This document shows, in pieces, positions 7,688 through 15,144 of a stretch of DNA of 19,368 bases; position 1 is the stretch's first letter, and the number at the start of each line of letters is the position of its first letter. The notes beneath the pieces are model-generated. The model was not told the origin of the DNA, did not search any database, and was given only the letters and a program-made list of their open reading frames with translations. Origin of the DNA: Opitutales bacterium (lineage in GTDB: Bacteria; Verrucomicrobiota; Verrucomicrobiae; Opitutales; CAG-312); contig JAGAOA010000190.1 in the NCBI GenBank assembly GCA_017623955.1, forward strand, positions 1 to 19,368. The letters run 5' to 3'. A program made the position numbers and the translations under genes.

Positions 7688-9169
7688 TTACTGAAGTTCT
7701 ACAAGAACAAAACCAAATGGTTGCAATTCTACTTCAAGTTTGTCGCCATTTTTTGCAAATTTTGCACCACGCTCTATATGAGCTGTGTACAAACTGCGAT
7801 CTTTAAATTTAGCTATGTCAACAGTAAATTTCTTGGCTGTATTTCTTGTATTTGTAATACTTACCAAAACTTGATTTCCATGAGTACGAACAAAACTAAA
7901 AATATCGTCAGGCATTGAAGAATCAAGATACGTTGCCCAAGTATTTACCAATGCTGGTAATTCCTTGCGAAGTTTTATAAGTTCCTTCATAAATGCGAAA
8001 CGTTTTTTACCACGTTCTGTCGCCATATTCGACCAATCTGTACACATCTTACCATGATCACGATTCGAGTAAATACTATGTAATGCGTTATCGGCAATTT
8101 CAACACCATTGTAAATCATAGGAATGCCATCTAACGTAAATAGAGCAAACAACAAAGATTCATACGCACCGTCTTCCCAAACTCTGTCTGGACGCTCATT
8201 ACCATAATTTAATGCTTCATCATGATTTTCATAATAACGCAAGAATCGTGCATTCTTGGGAAATATATTTTTTAATTTATTATCCTCACTTGCAAAAATT
8301 TTAACAGATTCATTTTTCGTATATATTTTCTTAGAAGACTCTAATGATCGCCAACCATAGTTAATATCGTAAGCTTTTAACTGACACGACGGACGTGTAC
8401 TTTCAGCAAGCATAATTGCATCGGGCTTGAGTTTGCGAATTCTTTTAGCACCTTCTTCCCAAAAGCTAAGTGGCACATAATATTCAACGTCGATTCTATA
8501 TCCATCAATATCGAACTCCTTTACAAAATATTCCATATTGCTCCAAAGATATTCACGAAGCTTTTTATTATCGAAGTTTAGCTCCGGAAAGTTCCAACGT
8601 CCATTTATGACATTGCCATTTTCGTCACGACGGACAAAATCTTTATCCATATTCAGAAGATTTGCTTTTGGACCACAGTGATAATAAACTAAGTCGAAAA
8701 TCACACGCATACCTAATTTGTGAGCAGTTGCAACAAAGCTCTTTAAATCGTCTTCTGTACCATATTCAGGGTCTATTTCAAAATAATCTTTTATACGATA
8801 TGGATTTTTTGGATTTGTCCCTGTCTTTTGACGACGACTCCAAAATGCCTTGTTTGTATCATCATCAGAAAGAACCAACGGACAAGTATAAATAATATCA
8901 ACGCCCAACTCTTTTAAATGTGGCAAACGTTTCTCTGCAGCCTTAATTGTACCTTCGGGCGTAAACATACGCATAAATAACTGATAGATTACTGCTTGCT
9001 TTAAGTCATCGGATATTTTACGAGCTTCAGAATTTGAGCAATCTACTTTTAGTTCAGCCTGAATAGCTGGTAAACGTTTACGCCATGTATTGTCGGGCTT
9101 GCCTTCTTGAGAAAACAAACTACCAACTGATAGTAATAATAATATTGGAAGTGTTATATATTTTTTCAT
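7688..9169 (-). CDS. Secreted GH13 alpha-amylase-family enzyme (copy 1)
   Basis: A 493-residue protein, predicted to be exported, with a (beta/alpha)8 GH13 catalytic domain and a C-terminal beta domain. The start is the ATG at 9169, which begins a clear signal peptide (MKKYITLPILLLLSVGSLFS); an ATG further upstream adds a polar segment and is less likely. GH13 region I is D159LVYYH164, where the usual Asn before His is Tyr. Region II is GYRID with nucleophile D227, region III is AE with acid/base E256, and region IV is ENHD with D317. All three catalytic acids are present, so it is likely active on alpha-glucans or maltooligosaccharides; exact specificity (hydrolase or transferase) is not clear. 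It is about 1.6 kb downstream of a near-identical paralogue and shares its promoter dyad and terminator sequence. glgC lies upstream of the pair. Confidence 0.9.
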   Translation of the reverse strand: MKKYITLPILLLLSVGSLFSQEGKPDNTWRKRLPAIQAELKVDCSNSEARKISDDLKQAVIYQLFMRMFTPEGTIKAAEKRLPHLKELGVDIIYTCPLVLSDDDTNKAFWSRRQKTGTNPKNPYRIKDYFEIDPEYGTEDDLKSFVATAHKLGMRVIFDLVYYHCGPKANLLNMDKDFVRRDENGNVINGRWNFPELNFDNKKLREYLWSNMEYFVKEFDIDGYRIDVEYYVPLSFWEEGAKRIRKLKPDAIMLAESTRPSCQLKAYDINYGWRSLESSKKIYTKNESVKIFASEDNKLKNIFPKNARFLRYYENHDEALNYGNERPDRVWEDGAYESLLFALFTLDGIPMIYNGVEIADNALHSIYSNRDHGKMCTDWSNMATERGKKRFAFMKELIKLRKELPALVNTWATYLDSSMPDDIFSFVRTHGNQVLVSITNTRNTAKKFTVDIAKFKDRSLYTAHIERGAKFAKNGDKLEVELQPFGFVLVELQ

Positions 9170-9179
9170 ACAAAATAAA

Positions 9180-9208
9180 TCATTAAACATTTTAATACAA
9201 TCAATCAA
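9180..9208 (-). promoter_or_regulatory. Probable promoter of GH13 copy 1
   Basis: TTGATT (9208-9203), a 17-base spacer, and TAATGA (9185-9180) lie ten bases before the ATG. Copy 2 has -35 and -10 elements at exactly the same distances (TTGCAA, 17, CATTAT), although the spacer sequences differ. Confidence 0.55.
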
Positions 9209-9227
9209 CTTAATTTGCACACAAAAT

Positions 9228-9244
9228 AAGTTAATAGTTTACTT
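9228..9244 (-). promoter_or_regulatory. Dyad operator upstream of GH13 copy 1
   Basis: On the minus strand AAGTAAACTATTAACTT is a 17-base imperfect palindrome (AAGT...ACTT arms). It ends 59 bases from the start codon and 19 bases upstream of the predicted -35. The matching site before copy 2 differs symmetrically in both arms, which keeps the dyad. Its position near -60 suggests an activator site. Confidence 0.6.
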
Positions 9245-9256
9245 AGGATTATTCTC

Positions 9257-9290
9257 AAAAAAATATTGCTTGAACCGAGCAATATTTTTT
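9257..9290 (-). terminator. Terminator after GH13 copy 2 (bidirectional form)
   Basis: A perfect 13-bp inverted repeat, AAAAAATATTGCT (9258-9270) and AGCAATATTTTTT (9278-9290), with a seven-base loop. Runs of T follow on either strand. It sits just past the stop of the upstream copy and separates it from the downstream copy's promoter. Confidence 0.85.
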
Positions 9291-9299
9291 CAATATCTT

Positions 9300-10784
9300 T
9301 TACTGAAGTTCTACAAGTACAAAACCAAATGGTTGCAATTCTACTTCAAGCTTATCGCCATTCTTTGCAAATTTTGCCCCTCGCTCAATATGAGCTGTGA
9401 ACAAACTGCGATTTTTGAACTTAGAAACATCAACAGTAAACTTCTTAGCTGTATTTCGTGTATTTGTAATACTTACCAAAACTTGATTATCGTGAACACG
9501 TGCAAAACTTACTATGTCATCTGATGCAGAATTGTCGAGGTATGTAGCCCATGTGTTGACCAACGCTGGCAATTCTTTGCGAAGTTTTATCAAATCTTGC
9601 ATAAACGCAAAACGCTTTTTGCCACGCTCTGTTGCCATATTCGACCAATCTGTGCACATCTTTGCATGGTCTCTATTTGAGAAAATATGATGTAATGCGT
9701 TATCGGCAATTTCAACACCATTGTAAATCATAGGAATGCCATCTAACGTAAATAGAGCAAACAACAAAGATTCATACGCACCTTCTTCCCAAACTCTGTC
9801 TGGACGATTATTTCCATAATTGAATGCTTCATCATGATTTTCATAATAACGCAAGAAACGTGCGTTTTTTGGGAAAAGCTCTTTCAACTTTGAATCTAGT
9901 TCAGCAAAGTTCTTTGCTGATTCTTTTTTTACATAAATTTTCTTTGAAGAATCTAAAGTTCTCCAACCGTAATTCATATCGTAAGCTTCTAATTGACATG
10001 CAGGACGTACACTTTCTGCAAGCATTATTGCATCGGGCTTTATCTTGCGTATTCTACGAGCACCTTCTTCCCAAAAGCTAAGCGGTACGTAATACTCAAC
10101 GTCGGTTCTATACCCATCAATATCGAACTTCTTGATAAAGTATTCCATATTGCCCCAAAGATATTCACGAAGCTCTTTATTATCGAAATTTATCTCAGGA
10201 AAATTCCAACGCCCGTTTATAACATTCCCGTTTTCATCACGACGTACGAAATCCTTATTCATCTTCAACAGATTTGCCTTAGGACCACAATGGTAATAAA
10301 CGAGGTCGAAAATCACACGCATACCAAGTTTATGAGCTGTTTGAACAAAACTTTTTACATCTTCTTCTGTACCATATTCTGGATCGATTTCAAAGTAGTC
10401 TTTTAGTCGATACGGACTTTTAGGGTTAGTCAACATCTTTTGGCGACGACTCCAAAATGTTCTATCTGAATCATCATCAGCCAACACTAATGGGCAAGTA
10501 TATATAATATCTACACCAAGTTCTTTTAAGTGTGACAAACGTTTTTCGGCTGCCTTTATAGTACCTTCTGGTGTAAACATACGCATAAATAACTGATAGA
10601 TTACAGCTTGCTTTAAGTCATCGGATATTTTACGAGCTTCAGAATTTGAGCAATCTACTTTTAGTTCAGCCTGAATAGCTGGTAAACGTTTACGCCATTC
10701 AGGTTGTTTTTTAGGTTGCTGACTAAAGCAAACACTAGAGACCCCAAAACATAATGACAATAAAAATATATAATACTTTTTCAT
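9300..10784 (-). CDS. Secreted GH13 alpha-amylase-family enzyme (copy 2)
   Basis: 494 residues, a tandem paralogue of the next gene downstream with no internal indels after the signal peptide. The start is the ATG at 10784, giving signal peptide MKKYYIFLLSLCFGVSSVCF then SQQ; a Cys at 19 leaves a lipoprotein possible but the lipobox is poor. The GH13 triad is kept: nucleophile D228 (GYRTD, where copy 1 has GYRID), acid/base E257 and D318 (ENHD). Region I again reads DLVYYH. The copies differ mainly in the signal peptide, in the loop near residues 285-305 and at scattered sites, while other stretches are nearly base-identical. Its own dyad and promoter match those of copy 1 in position. glgC is upstream. 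The likely role is export-linked alpha-glucan degradation, possibly with a slightly different specificity or location from copy 1. Confidence 0.9.
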   Translation of the reverse strand: MKKYYIFLLSLCFGVSSVCFSQQPKKQPEWRKRLPAIQAELKVDCSNSEARKISDDLKQAVIYQLFMRMFTPEGTIKAAEKRLSHLKELGVDIIYTCPLVLADDDSDRTFWSRRQKMLTNPKSPYRLKDYFEIDPEYGTEEDVKSFVQTAHKLGMRVIFDLVYYHCGPKANLLKMNKDFVRRDENGNVINGRWNFPEINFDNKELREYLWGNMEYFIKKFDIDGYRTDVEYYVPLSFWEEGARRIRKIKPDAIMLAESVRPACQLEAYDMNYGWRTLDSSKKIYVKKESAKNFAELDSKLKELFPKNARFLRYYENHDEAFNYGNNRPDRVWEEGAYESLLFALFTLDGIPMIYNGVEIADNALHHIFSNRDHAKMCTDWSNMATERGKKRFAFMQDLIKLRKELPALVNTWATYLDNSASDDIVSFARVHDNQVLVSITNTRNTAKKFTVDVSKFKNRSLFTAHIERGAKFAKNGDKLEVELQPFGFVLVELQ

Positions 10785-10794
10785 ACAAAAGTTG

Positions 10795-10823
10795 ATAATG
10801 ATGAAAAATAAAGTCTTTTGCAA
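10795..10823 (-). promoter_or_regulatory. Probable promoter of GH13 copy 2
   Basis: TTGCAA (10823-10818), a 17-base spacer, and CATTAT (10800-10795) lie ten bases before the ATG. The spacing equals that in copy 1 even though the intervening bases have diverged. Confidence 0.55.
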
Positions 10824-10842
10824 TTTGTTTTTTTGTAAAAAA

Positions 10843-10859
10843 AGGTTAACAGTTTACCT
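10843..10859 (-). promoter_or_regulatory. Dyad operator upstream of GH13 copy 2
   Basis: On the minus strand AGGTAAACTGTTAACCT has arms AGGT.AAC and GTT.ACCT with one mismatch. It is 59 bases from the start codon, exactly as for copy 1. Against copy 1, the G to A change in one arm is matched by C to T in the other. Confidence 0.65.
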
Positions 10860-10870
10860 AATGGAGAAAT

Positions 10871-10902
10871 AAAAGAGCAAATCAAAGTTGATTTGCTCTT
10901 TT
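10871..10902 (-). terminator. Terminator after glgC
   Basis: A perfect 13-bp stem, AAAAGAGCAAATC (10871-10883) with GATTTGCTCTTTT (10890-10902) and a six-base loop. On the minus strand the right arm ends in four T followed by ATTT. It begins seven bases past the TAG at 10910-10912, the stop of the original glgC frame, and not next to the stop of the frameshifted frame at 10969. Confidence 0.85.
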
Positions 10903-10909
10903 GTAAAAA

Positions 10910-12171
10910 CTATATTTTTGTGTTATCAGGAATGCGTGCATCTTTTGTTACAACAAGTACGCCATCTCTTACATATAAGCCCTTAATTTCTTCCCACTTA
11001 TCTGGCTTACCATCGGGAGATAAAATGCAATTATCGCCAATGCTTGCATTTTTATCGATAATGGCATTTTTAATTTTACAATTTTGCCAATTCCCAGTTT
11101 CATACTTTCGCGATTGTCAAAATCGTAGTCATCAGCGCCCATCATAACAACATTTTCAAGTTCAGTGCCATTTCCAATGATTGAACGAATACCAATAACG
11201 CAACGTTTAAGATTTGCATTCTCAATTATGACGCCATCAGCAATGTTGCAATTTTTAATAGAACATTCTTGAATTTTTGCGCCTGGAAGGAAACGCGAGT
11301 GAGTATAAACGGTCATATCTTTCTTGTAGAAATCAAAAGGAGGAATGTCGTCAGTAGTTGCGAGATTGGCTTCAAAGAAGGCCCCAACAGTACCGATATC
11401 TTCCCAGTATCCATCAAAAATATACGCACATAAGCGTTTTTTATTTAAGAAGCCAGGAATAATCTCTTTACCAAAGTCCATTTCAGTACCCGACATTGCT
11501 TCTTCTAGAATTTTTTGTGAAAATACGTAAATACCCATCGATGCCAAGCAGTAGTCTCCGTTGGGGTCTTTTAAGCCTTTTTTAAGTTTTTCGCCAATCA
11601 ATAGAGAATCGATAACTGCTTTGTCTTTGGGTTTTTCTACAAACTCAGTTATGTTTAGATCTTCGTCAACGCGCATAATACCTAAACTTGGAGCTTCTTT
11701 TCTCGGCATAGGTTTTGCTGCAATGGTAATATCTGCGCCACTTTCAATGTGCTTGTTGATTAGATGGCGGAAGTCCATCTGATAAAGTTGGTCGCCAGAT
11801 AGAATTAAGTAATATGCGTCGCCACGGTGATGTTGGAAGTGGTGCATATTTTTGCGAACAGCGTCGGCAGTACCTTGATACCAATCTCCTCCAACATCTG
11901 TTTGCTCAGCGGCAAGAATGTCTACAAAACCCTTGCTAAAGTTGTCAAATTTATAGGTTTGTTGAATGTGCTTGTGGAGCGATGCCGTATTGAATTGCGA
12001 TAGTAAATAAATAGCCCCACAGTCCGAATTGATGCAGTTGCTAATAGGAATGTCAACAAGTCGATATTTACCCGCAAGAGGAACAGCAGGCTTGCAACGA
12101 TACTTTGTGAGAGGGTATAGACGAGTGCCTCTGCCCCCGCCCATGATTATACTAATTACATTCTTTAACAT
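10910..12171 (-). pseudogene. glgC: Glucose-1-phosphate adenylyltransferase (ADP-glucose pyrophosphorylase), frameshifted near the C-terminus
   Basis: GlgC makes ADP-glucose from glucose-1-phosphate and ATP for glycogen synthesis. Residues 1-362 are normal: GGGRGTRLYPLTKYR then KPAVPLAGKYRLVDIPISN, QGTADAVR, SGDQLYQMDF, FVEKP, GYWEDIGT, and the start of the C-terminal left-handed beta-helix. After GIGK (near 11082-11085) the frame changes to unrelated sequence and stops at 10969, giving 400 residues. The neighbouring frame continues the family sequence (NCKIKNAIIDKNASIG, SPDGKPDKWEEIKG, VRDGVLVVTKDARIPDNTKI) to TAG at 10910-10912. Restoring one A to the AAAA run gives a full-length protein of about 420 residues. 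This is either a real one-base deletion or a homopolymer sequencing error. If real, the last 57 residues of the beta-helix/regulatory domain are lost. The terminator position fits the original frame. Confidence 0.9.
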
Positions 12172-12192
12172 ATTTATTCTTCTTGTTATTGT

Positions 12193-12258
12193 GAAAGTGC
12201 GTGCTAGTGTAAAAACTCAAACAGTACCCTGATACTGCTTACACACACAACGCACTTC
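12193..12258 (-). promoter_or_regulatory. Long interrupted hairpin in the glgC 5' region
   Basis: Three nested complementary pairs on the minus strand: GAAGTGCGT (12258-12250) with ACGCACTTTC, then GTGTAA with TTACAC, then CAGTA with TACTG around a TCAGGG loop. This gives about 20 bp with internal loops, ending some 21 bases before the glgC ATG. It has no T-run, so it is not a terminator; a leader RNA element or protein site is possible. I do not recognise it as a known riboswitch. Confidence 0.45.
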
Positions 12259-12329
12259 TTTCGGATGAAAATTATCGCTTTTTTTTGGAGAAAATCCAGC
12301 TTTTTTTATTAAAAAATCCAGTTTTTTAT

Positions 12330-12350
12330 AAAAAAACAAGCCTATCTTGT
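12330..12350 (-). terminator. Weak terminator overlapping the stop of the secreted protein gene
   Basis: ACAAG (12350-12346) and CTTGT (12340-12336) form a 5-bp stem with a five-base loop, followed by seven T (12336-12330). The TAG stop lies in the loop. The stem is short, so efficiency is uncertain. Downstream to about 12270 there are further T-runs with a repeated CTGGATTTT. Confidence 0.5.
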
Positions 12351-13619
12351 GATGTTTCTATGCTGTAAAGCCCAATAACATGCTAAATGATAAATTATCG
12401 AGCAAGATGAGGTCTTAGAATAATCAGTAGCTAATATTACATTTTCAAGTTCAGTTTTAGCCTTACCTGAAATACCTGAATGAATGGAAGACCAAGCAAA
12501 TTCGCCCACGCCTCTGCCAGCATACCAAACCTTGTGATAATCGCCCCAATTCGGAGTAAAATAGTGTGGAACATTTTTTCGTAAATTCCATTTTATAGGT
12601 TGACGCCAATTAGACGGCAACATAGCCATATCAAATTTCTTTGAAATGTCGAAAAAAGCTTTGCATTTGGATATGGTCTTTTTTGAATCTAGCTTGGCTA
12701 AAGAATCCATAATGCTTTTTATATCGATTTTCAATATAACATCTGTTTCCATTTGATATAATAGGACTAAAGACATCATCATTTGCATATCTGCCCAACC
12801 GGGATTGTTCTTGCCAAAGTTTTTCGATTGCTCAATGGCAGGTTTTATAAATTTGCGATACTGTTGAAAAAATCTATCGTCACCAGTAGCCTGCCATGCA
12901 ACAGCATAAAACATAGGTAAGCGAGCTGCTTCGTGTGGCATTACATTCCACATTTTAGAGAGTCCCACTGGACACGGACGACCATCAGCTAAACGATAAT
13001 CGTATCCATTTTCTTCAGTCATATACTTCAACATTCGTTCTCCTACATCAAACATAACTCTTTTTATTTTAAGTTTTGCAGAAGAATCGCATAAAGGAGA
13101 ATTGAAATATCGCCACATACCATAAATAGCTTGAGTAAATTGATCTCGGGAACTACCTAAATAATAAGTTTTGCCATCTAAAGCACTTACACTTCTAGAT
13201 ATGAAACCTTGACTGCCATGAACTGTTGCACATAAAACAATACCATCTAAAACTTTGTCGGCGTATGATTTTAGTGATGAATCTTTTTTAATATCGTATT
13301 TGTAAATGATAGCATCTAAAACAAGACCAGCTAAAATCATACTATCTTCCATACCAGTTCCAGTTCCGCTAGTGTTGGGAAAAGATACAGAAGCCTCTTG
13401 GGCGGTAGGTAAATGATTGAATTGTTTGCCAAGTTCGTAAGAACTTATGAAGTCGTAAAAGAGATTTGTTTTAGGACTAAAAAACAACCGCCAAGACACA
13501 TCCCAAATTATCTTTTCTTGGGCTTGTAATTTAGCTTCTCTACTCGTTGTAACTGCACTCAAGTTTGATAACGACAATAATAATATGCTAAAAATGAATA
13601 ATATATTTGAAAATTTCAT
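12342..13619 (-). CDS. Secreted protein of unknown function, possibly alpha/alpha-toroid (six-hairpin) fold
   Basis: 425 residues from ATG 13619, which opens a signal peptide (hydrophobic to about residue 20, likely cut near LSA). An upstream ATG at 13697 would bury this and overlap the helicase. I do not recognise a named family. The mature part is mostly helical, with Trp/Tyr-rich segments and spaced acidic sites: a Gly/Thr-rich loop with GTGMED (88-92), DQFTQAIYGMWRYF, NVMPHEAARLPMFYAVAWQATGD, NPGWADMQMMMSLVLLYQ, and GRGVGEFAWSSIHSGISG near the end. Repeated aromatic-acidic helix hairpins of this kind are typical of six-hairpin glycosidases and polysaccharide lyases, so a carbohydrate role is a guess only. 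It starts four bases after the helicase stop, so the two are likely co-transcribed. Confidence 0.8.
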   Translation of the reverse strand: MKFSNILFIFSILLLSLSNLSAVTTSREAKLQAQEKIIWDVSWRLFFSPKTNLFYDFISSYELGKQFNHLPTAQEASVSFPNTSGTGTGMEDSMILAGLVLDAIIYKYDIKKDSSLKSYADKVLDGIVLCATVHGSQGFISRSVSALDGKTYYLGSSRDQFTQAIYGMWRYFNSPLCDSSAKLKIKRVMFDVGERMLKYMTEENGYDYRLADGRPCPVGLSKMWNVMPHEAARLPMFYAVAWQATGDDRFFQQYRKFIKPAIEQSKNFGKNNPGWADMQMMMSLVLLYQMETDVILKIDIKSIMDSLAKLDSKKTISKCKAFFDISKKFDMAMLPSNWRQPIKWNLRKNVPHYFTPNWGDYHKVWYAGRGVGEFAWSSIHSGISGKAKTELENVILATDYSKTSSCSIIYHLACYWALQHRNITR

Positions 13620-13623
13620 AGTG

Positions 13624-15045
13624 TTACTTGTTGCGTTTTCGTGGACGACGAATAGGTTTTTCAAGCTGAGGCTCTGTGCGATATTCAAAAGAATCAAGCT
13701 TTCTGCGTTCTATGCGAGCGTTTATAAAAGCTTCTATTTTCTTTAAAAATGAGTTTTCATCGGGAGAATATAACGTGATAGCAAAGCCTTCAGAATTAGC
13801 TCTACCCGTGCGACCAATTCTGTGAACGTAATCTTCAGGATGTTCAGGAACATTGTAGTTTATAACACACTCTACCCCAGATATATCTAAGCCTCTCGAG
13901 GCGATATCGGTAGCGACAAGAATAGAGGTTTTGTGATTTTTAAAATCAGCTAAAGCCTTATCTCGCTCTCTTTGAGTTCTATCGGAATGCAATGTAGAAA
14001 TGTTGTAGTTGTGATTTTCAAGCCATTGTGTAATTCTGTCGGCATCAATTCTAGTCCGCGTAAAAACAATCAAACTTGTGAATGAGAGCGTTTCAAGGAG
14101 TTTTACAAGTAAATCGTATTTCTGGATTGCATCTACTGGATAAACATAGTGTTCTATAGTATCGGCAGGACTATGAACTACGCCAATGTCGATTTTTTTT
14201 GGATTTCGCAAAGCCCAAGATGATAATCTCAAAACAGCATCGGGCATAGTAGCCGAAAAGAAGAGAGTTTGTCTATTTTTTGGACATGCACGAATTATAG
14301 CAGAAACATCATCTATAAACCCCATATCAAACATTCTGTCAACTTCATCTAAAACTAAATATTTTATGTTTGAAAGGAATATTTCGCGTTGTTTGTATAA
14401 ATCTAGCAAACGCCCAGGAGTAGCAACAACTATATCTACGCCAGAATGCAATGCGGTTATCTGATTATTTACAGAAACGCCACCTTGAATTAAAAGAGAT
14501 TTTATATCTACGTATTTAGAAAAATTATCGAAGGCTTCTTTTGTTTGTGAGGCTAATTCGCGAGTTGGACTTAAAACTAATACACTAATCTCGGTAGAAC
14601 AGTCTTTTATTTTATCTATAATTGGAAGTGCAAACGCAGCGGTTTTTCCAGTTCCAGTTTGAGCAGTTGCAATTATATCTAAACCTGATAGAATTACATC
14701 GATAGATTTTTCTTGAATAGGAGTTGGCTGAATATACCCCATATCCTTTATGGCAGAAAGCGTTTGAACTGATAATCCAAGCTTAGAAAAATTAGGGAGT
14801 TGTTCTTTTAGAATAGAAACATCGAGTGGTTGTGGTAATTTTTTTGGTTGGCGTTTCTTTATTTTGATATTAGAACAATCTTTGTTTAACTTACATTTAG
14901 CCGAAGTAGAATTCTTTGCTTTTTGCTTAGATTGTCTTTTGTGTAATTTCTGTGAACGAGATTTATCGGTAGAGTTAGATGAACGCTTTTTATTGTTTTT
15001 GCTATCTATTCCTATAAAAGACAGTATTTTCTTTATAATCTTCAT
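13624..15045 (-). CDS. DEAD-box ATP-dependent RNA helicase (RhlE-like)
   Basis: 473 residues. Residues 1-70 are a Lys/Ser-rich, low-complexity basic tail, likely RNA-binding and disordered. The helicase core follows: Q-motif region GYIQPTPIQ (103-111), motif I AQTGTGKT (128-135), Ia PTRELA (160-165), Ib TPGR (209-212), II DEVD (233-236), III SAT (264-266), then ATDIASRGLD (motif V) and HRIGRTGR (408-415, motif VI). The C-terminal tail is again basic (RRPRKRNK). Motif II reads DEVD, an allowed DExD variant; the order and spacing fit RhlE-type helicases acting on ribosome assembly or mRNA decay. The basic tail being at the N-terminus as well as the C-terminus is mildly unusual. The gene is divergent from the plus-strand gene at 15145, with a 99-base shared upstream region. 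Confidence 0.95.
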   Translation of the reverse strand: MKIIKKILSFIGIDSKNNKKRSSNSTDKSRSQKLHKRQSKQKAKNSTSAKCKLNKDCSNIKIKKRQPKKLPQPLDVSILKEQLPNFSKLGLSVQTLSAIKDMGYIQPTPIQEKSIDVILSGLDIIATAQTGTGKTAAFALPIIDKIKDCSTEISVLVLSPTRELASQTKEAFDNFSKYVDIKSLLIQGGVSVNNQITALHSGVDIVVATPGRLLDLYKQREIFLSNIKYLVLDEVDRMFDMGFIDDVSAIIRACPKNRQTLFFSATMPDAVLRLSSWALRNPKKIDIGVVHSPADTIEHYVYPVDAIQKYDLLVKLLETLSFTSLIVFTRTRIDADRITQWLENHNYNISTLHSDRTQRERDKALADFKNHKTSILVATDIASRGLDISGVECVINYNVPEHPEDYVHRIGRTGRANSEGFAITLYSPDENSFLKKIEAFINARIERRKLDSFEYRTEPQLEKPIRRPRKRNK

Positions 15046-15107
15046 TTCCTAGCAAAGGCTATATCAATAAGTAATGTATGCAAGCTAAATCTGAATAAAA
15101 AAAAGAA

Positions 15108-15135
15108 TTGACACTACTTTAGGGTAAAATAACCT
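15108..15135 (+). promoter_or_regulatory. Promoter of the secreted protein gene, possibly giving a leaderless mRNA
   Basis: TTGACA (15108-15113), 16 bases, TAACCT (15130-15135). Transcription would begin about 15141-15143, two to four bases before the ATG at 15145. That leaves no room for a ribosome binding site, so translation may be leaderless or nearly so. Confidence 0.55.
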
Positions 15136-15144
15136 TACGAATAT

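Noticed and set aside
9993..10406. 137-codon open frame on the plus strand, and similar plus-strand frames inside other minus-strand genes (e.g. 273-719)
   Set aside because: They lie antisense to well-supported genes, have low-complexity composition, and no family motifs or start signals; they are shadows of the AT-rich coding strand.
11078..11090. Programmed -1 frameshift in glgC
   Set aside because: A -1 shift would restore the family sequence, but the site lacks a proper X XXY YYZ heptamer, the A run has only four bases, and no downstream stimulatory hairpin is evident. Deletion or read error is simpler.
13620..13697. Upstream ATG at 13697 for the secreted protein
   Set aside because: It would bury a clean signal peptide behind 26 polar residues and overlap the helicase gene; ATG at 13619 gives a normal exported protein.
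15123..15136. GGTAAAATAACC near the plus-strand promoter as a third copy of the GH13 dyad
   Set aside because: The half-sites are closer together (six bases rather than eleven between GGT and ACC) and the central AAC/GTT is missing; likely chance in AT-rich DNA.
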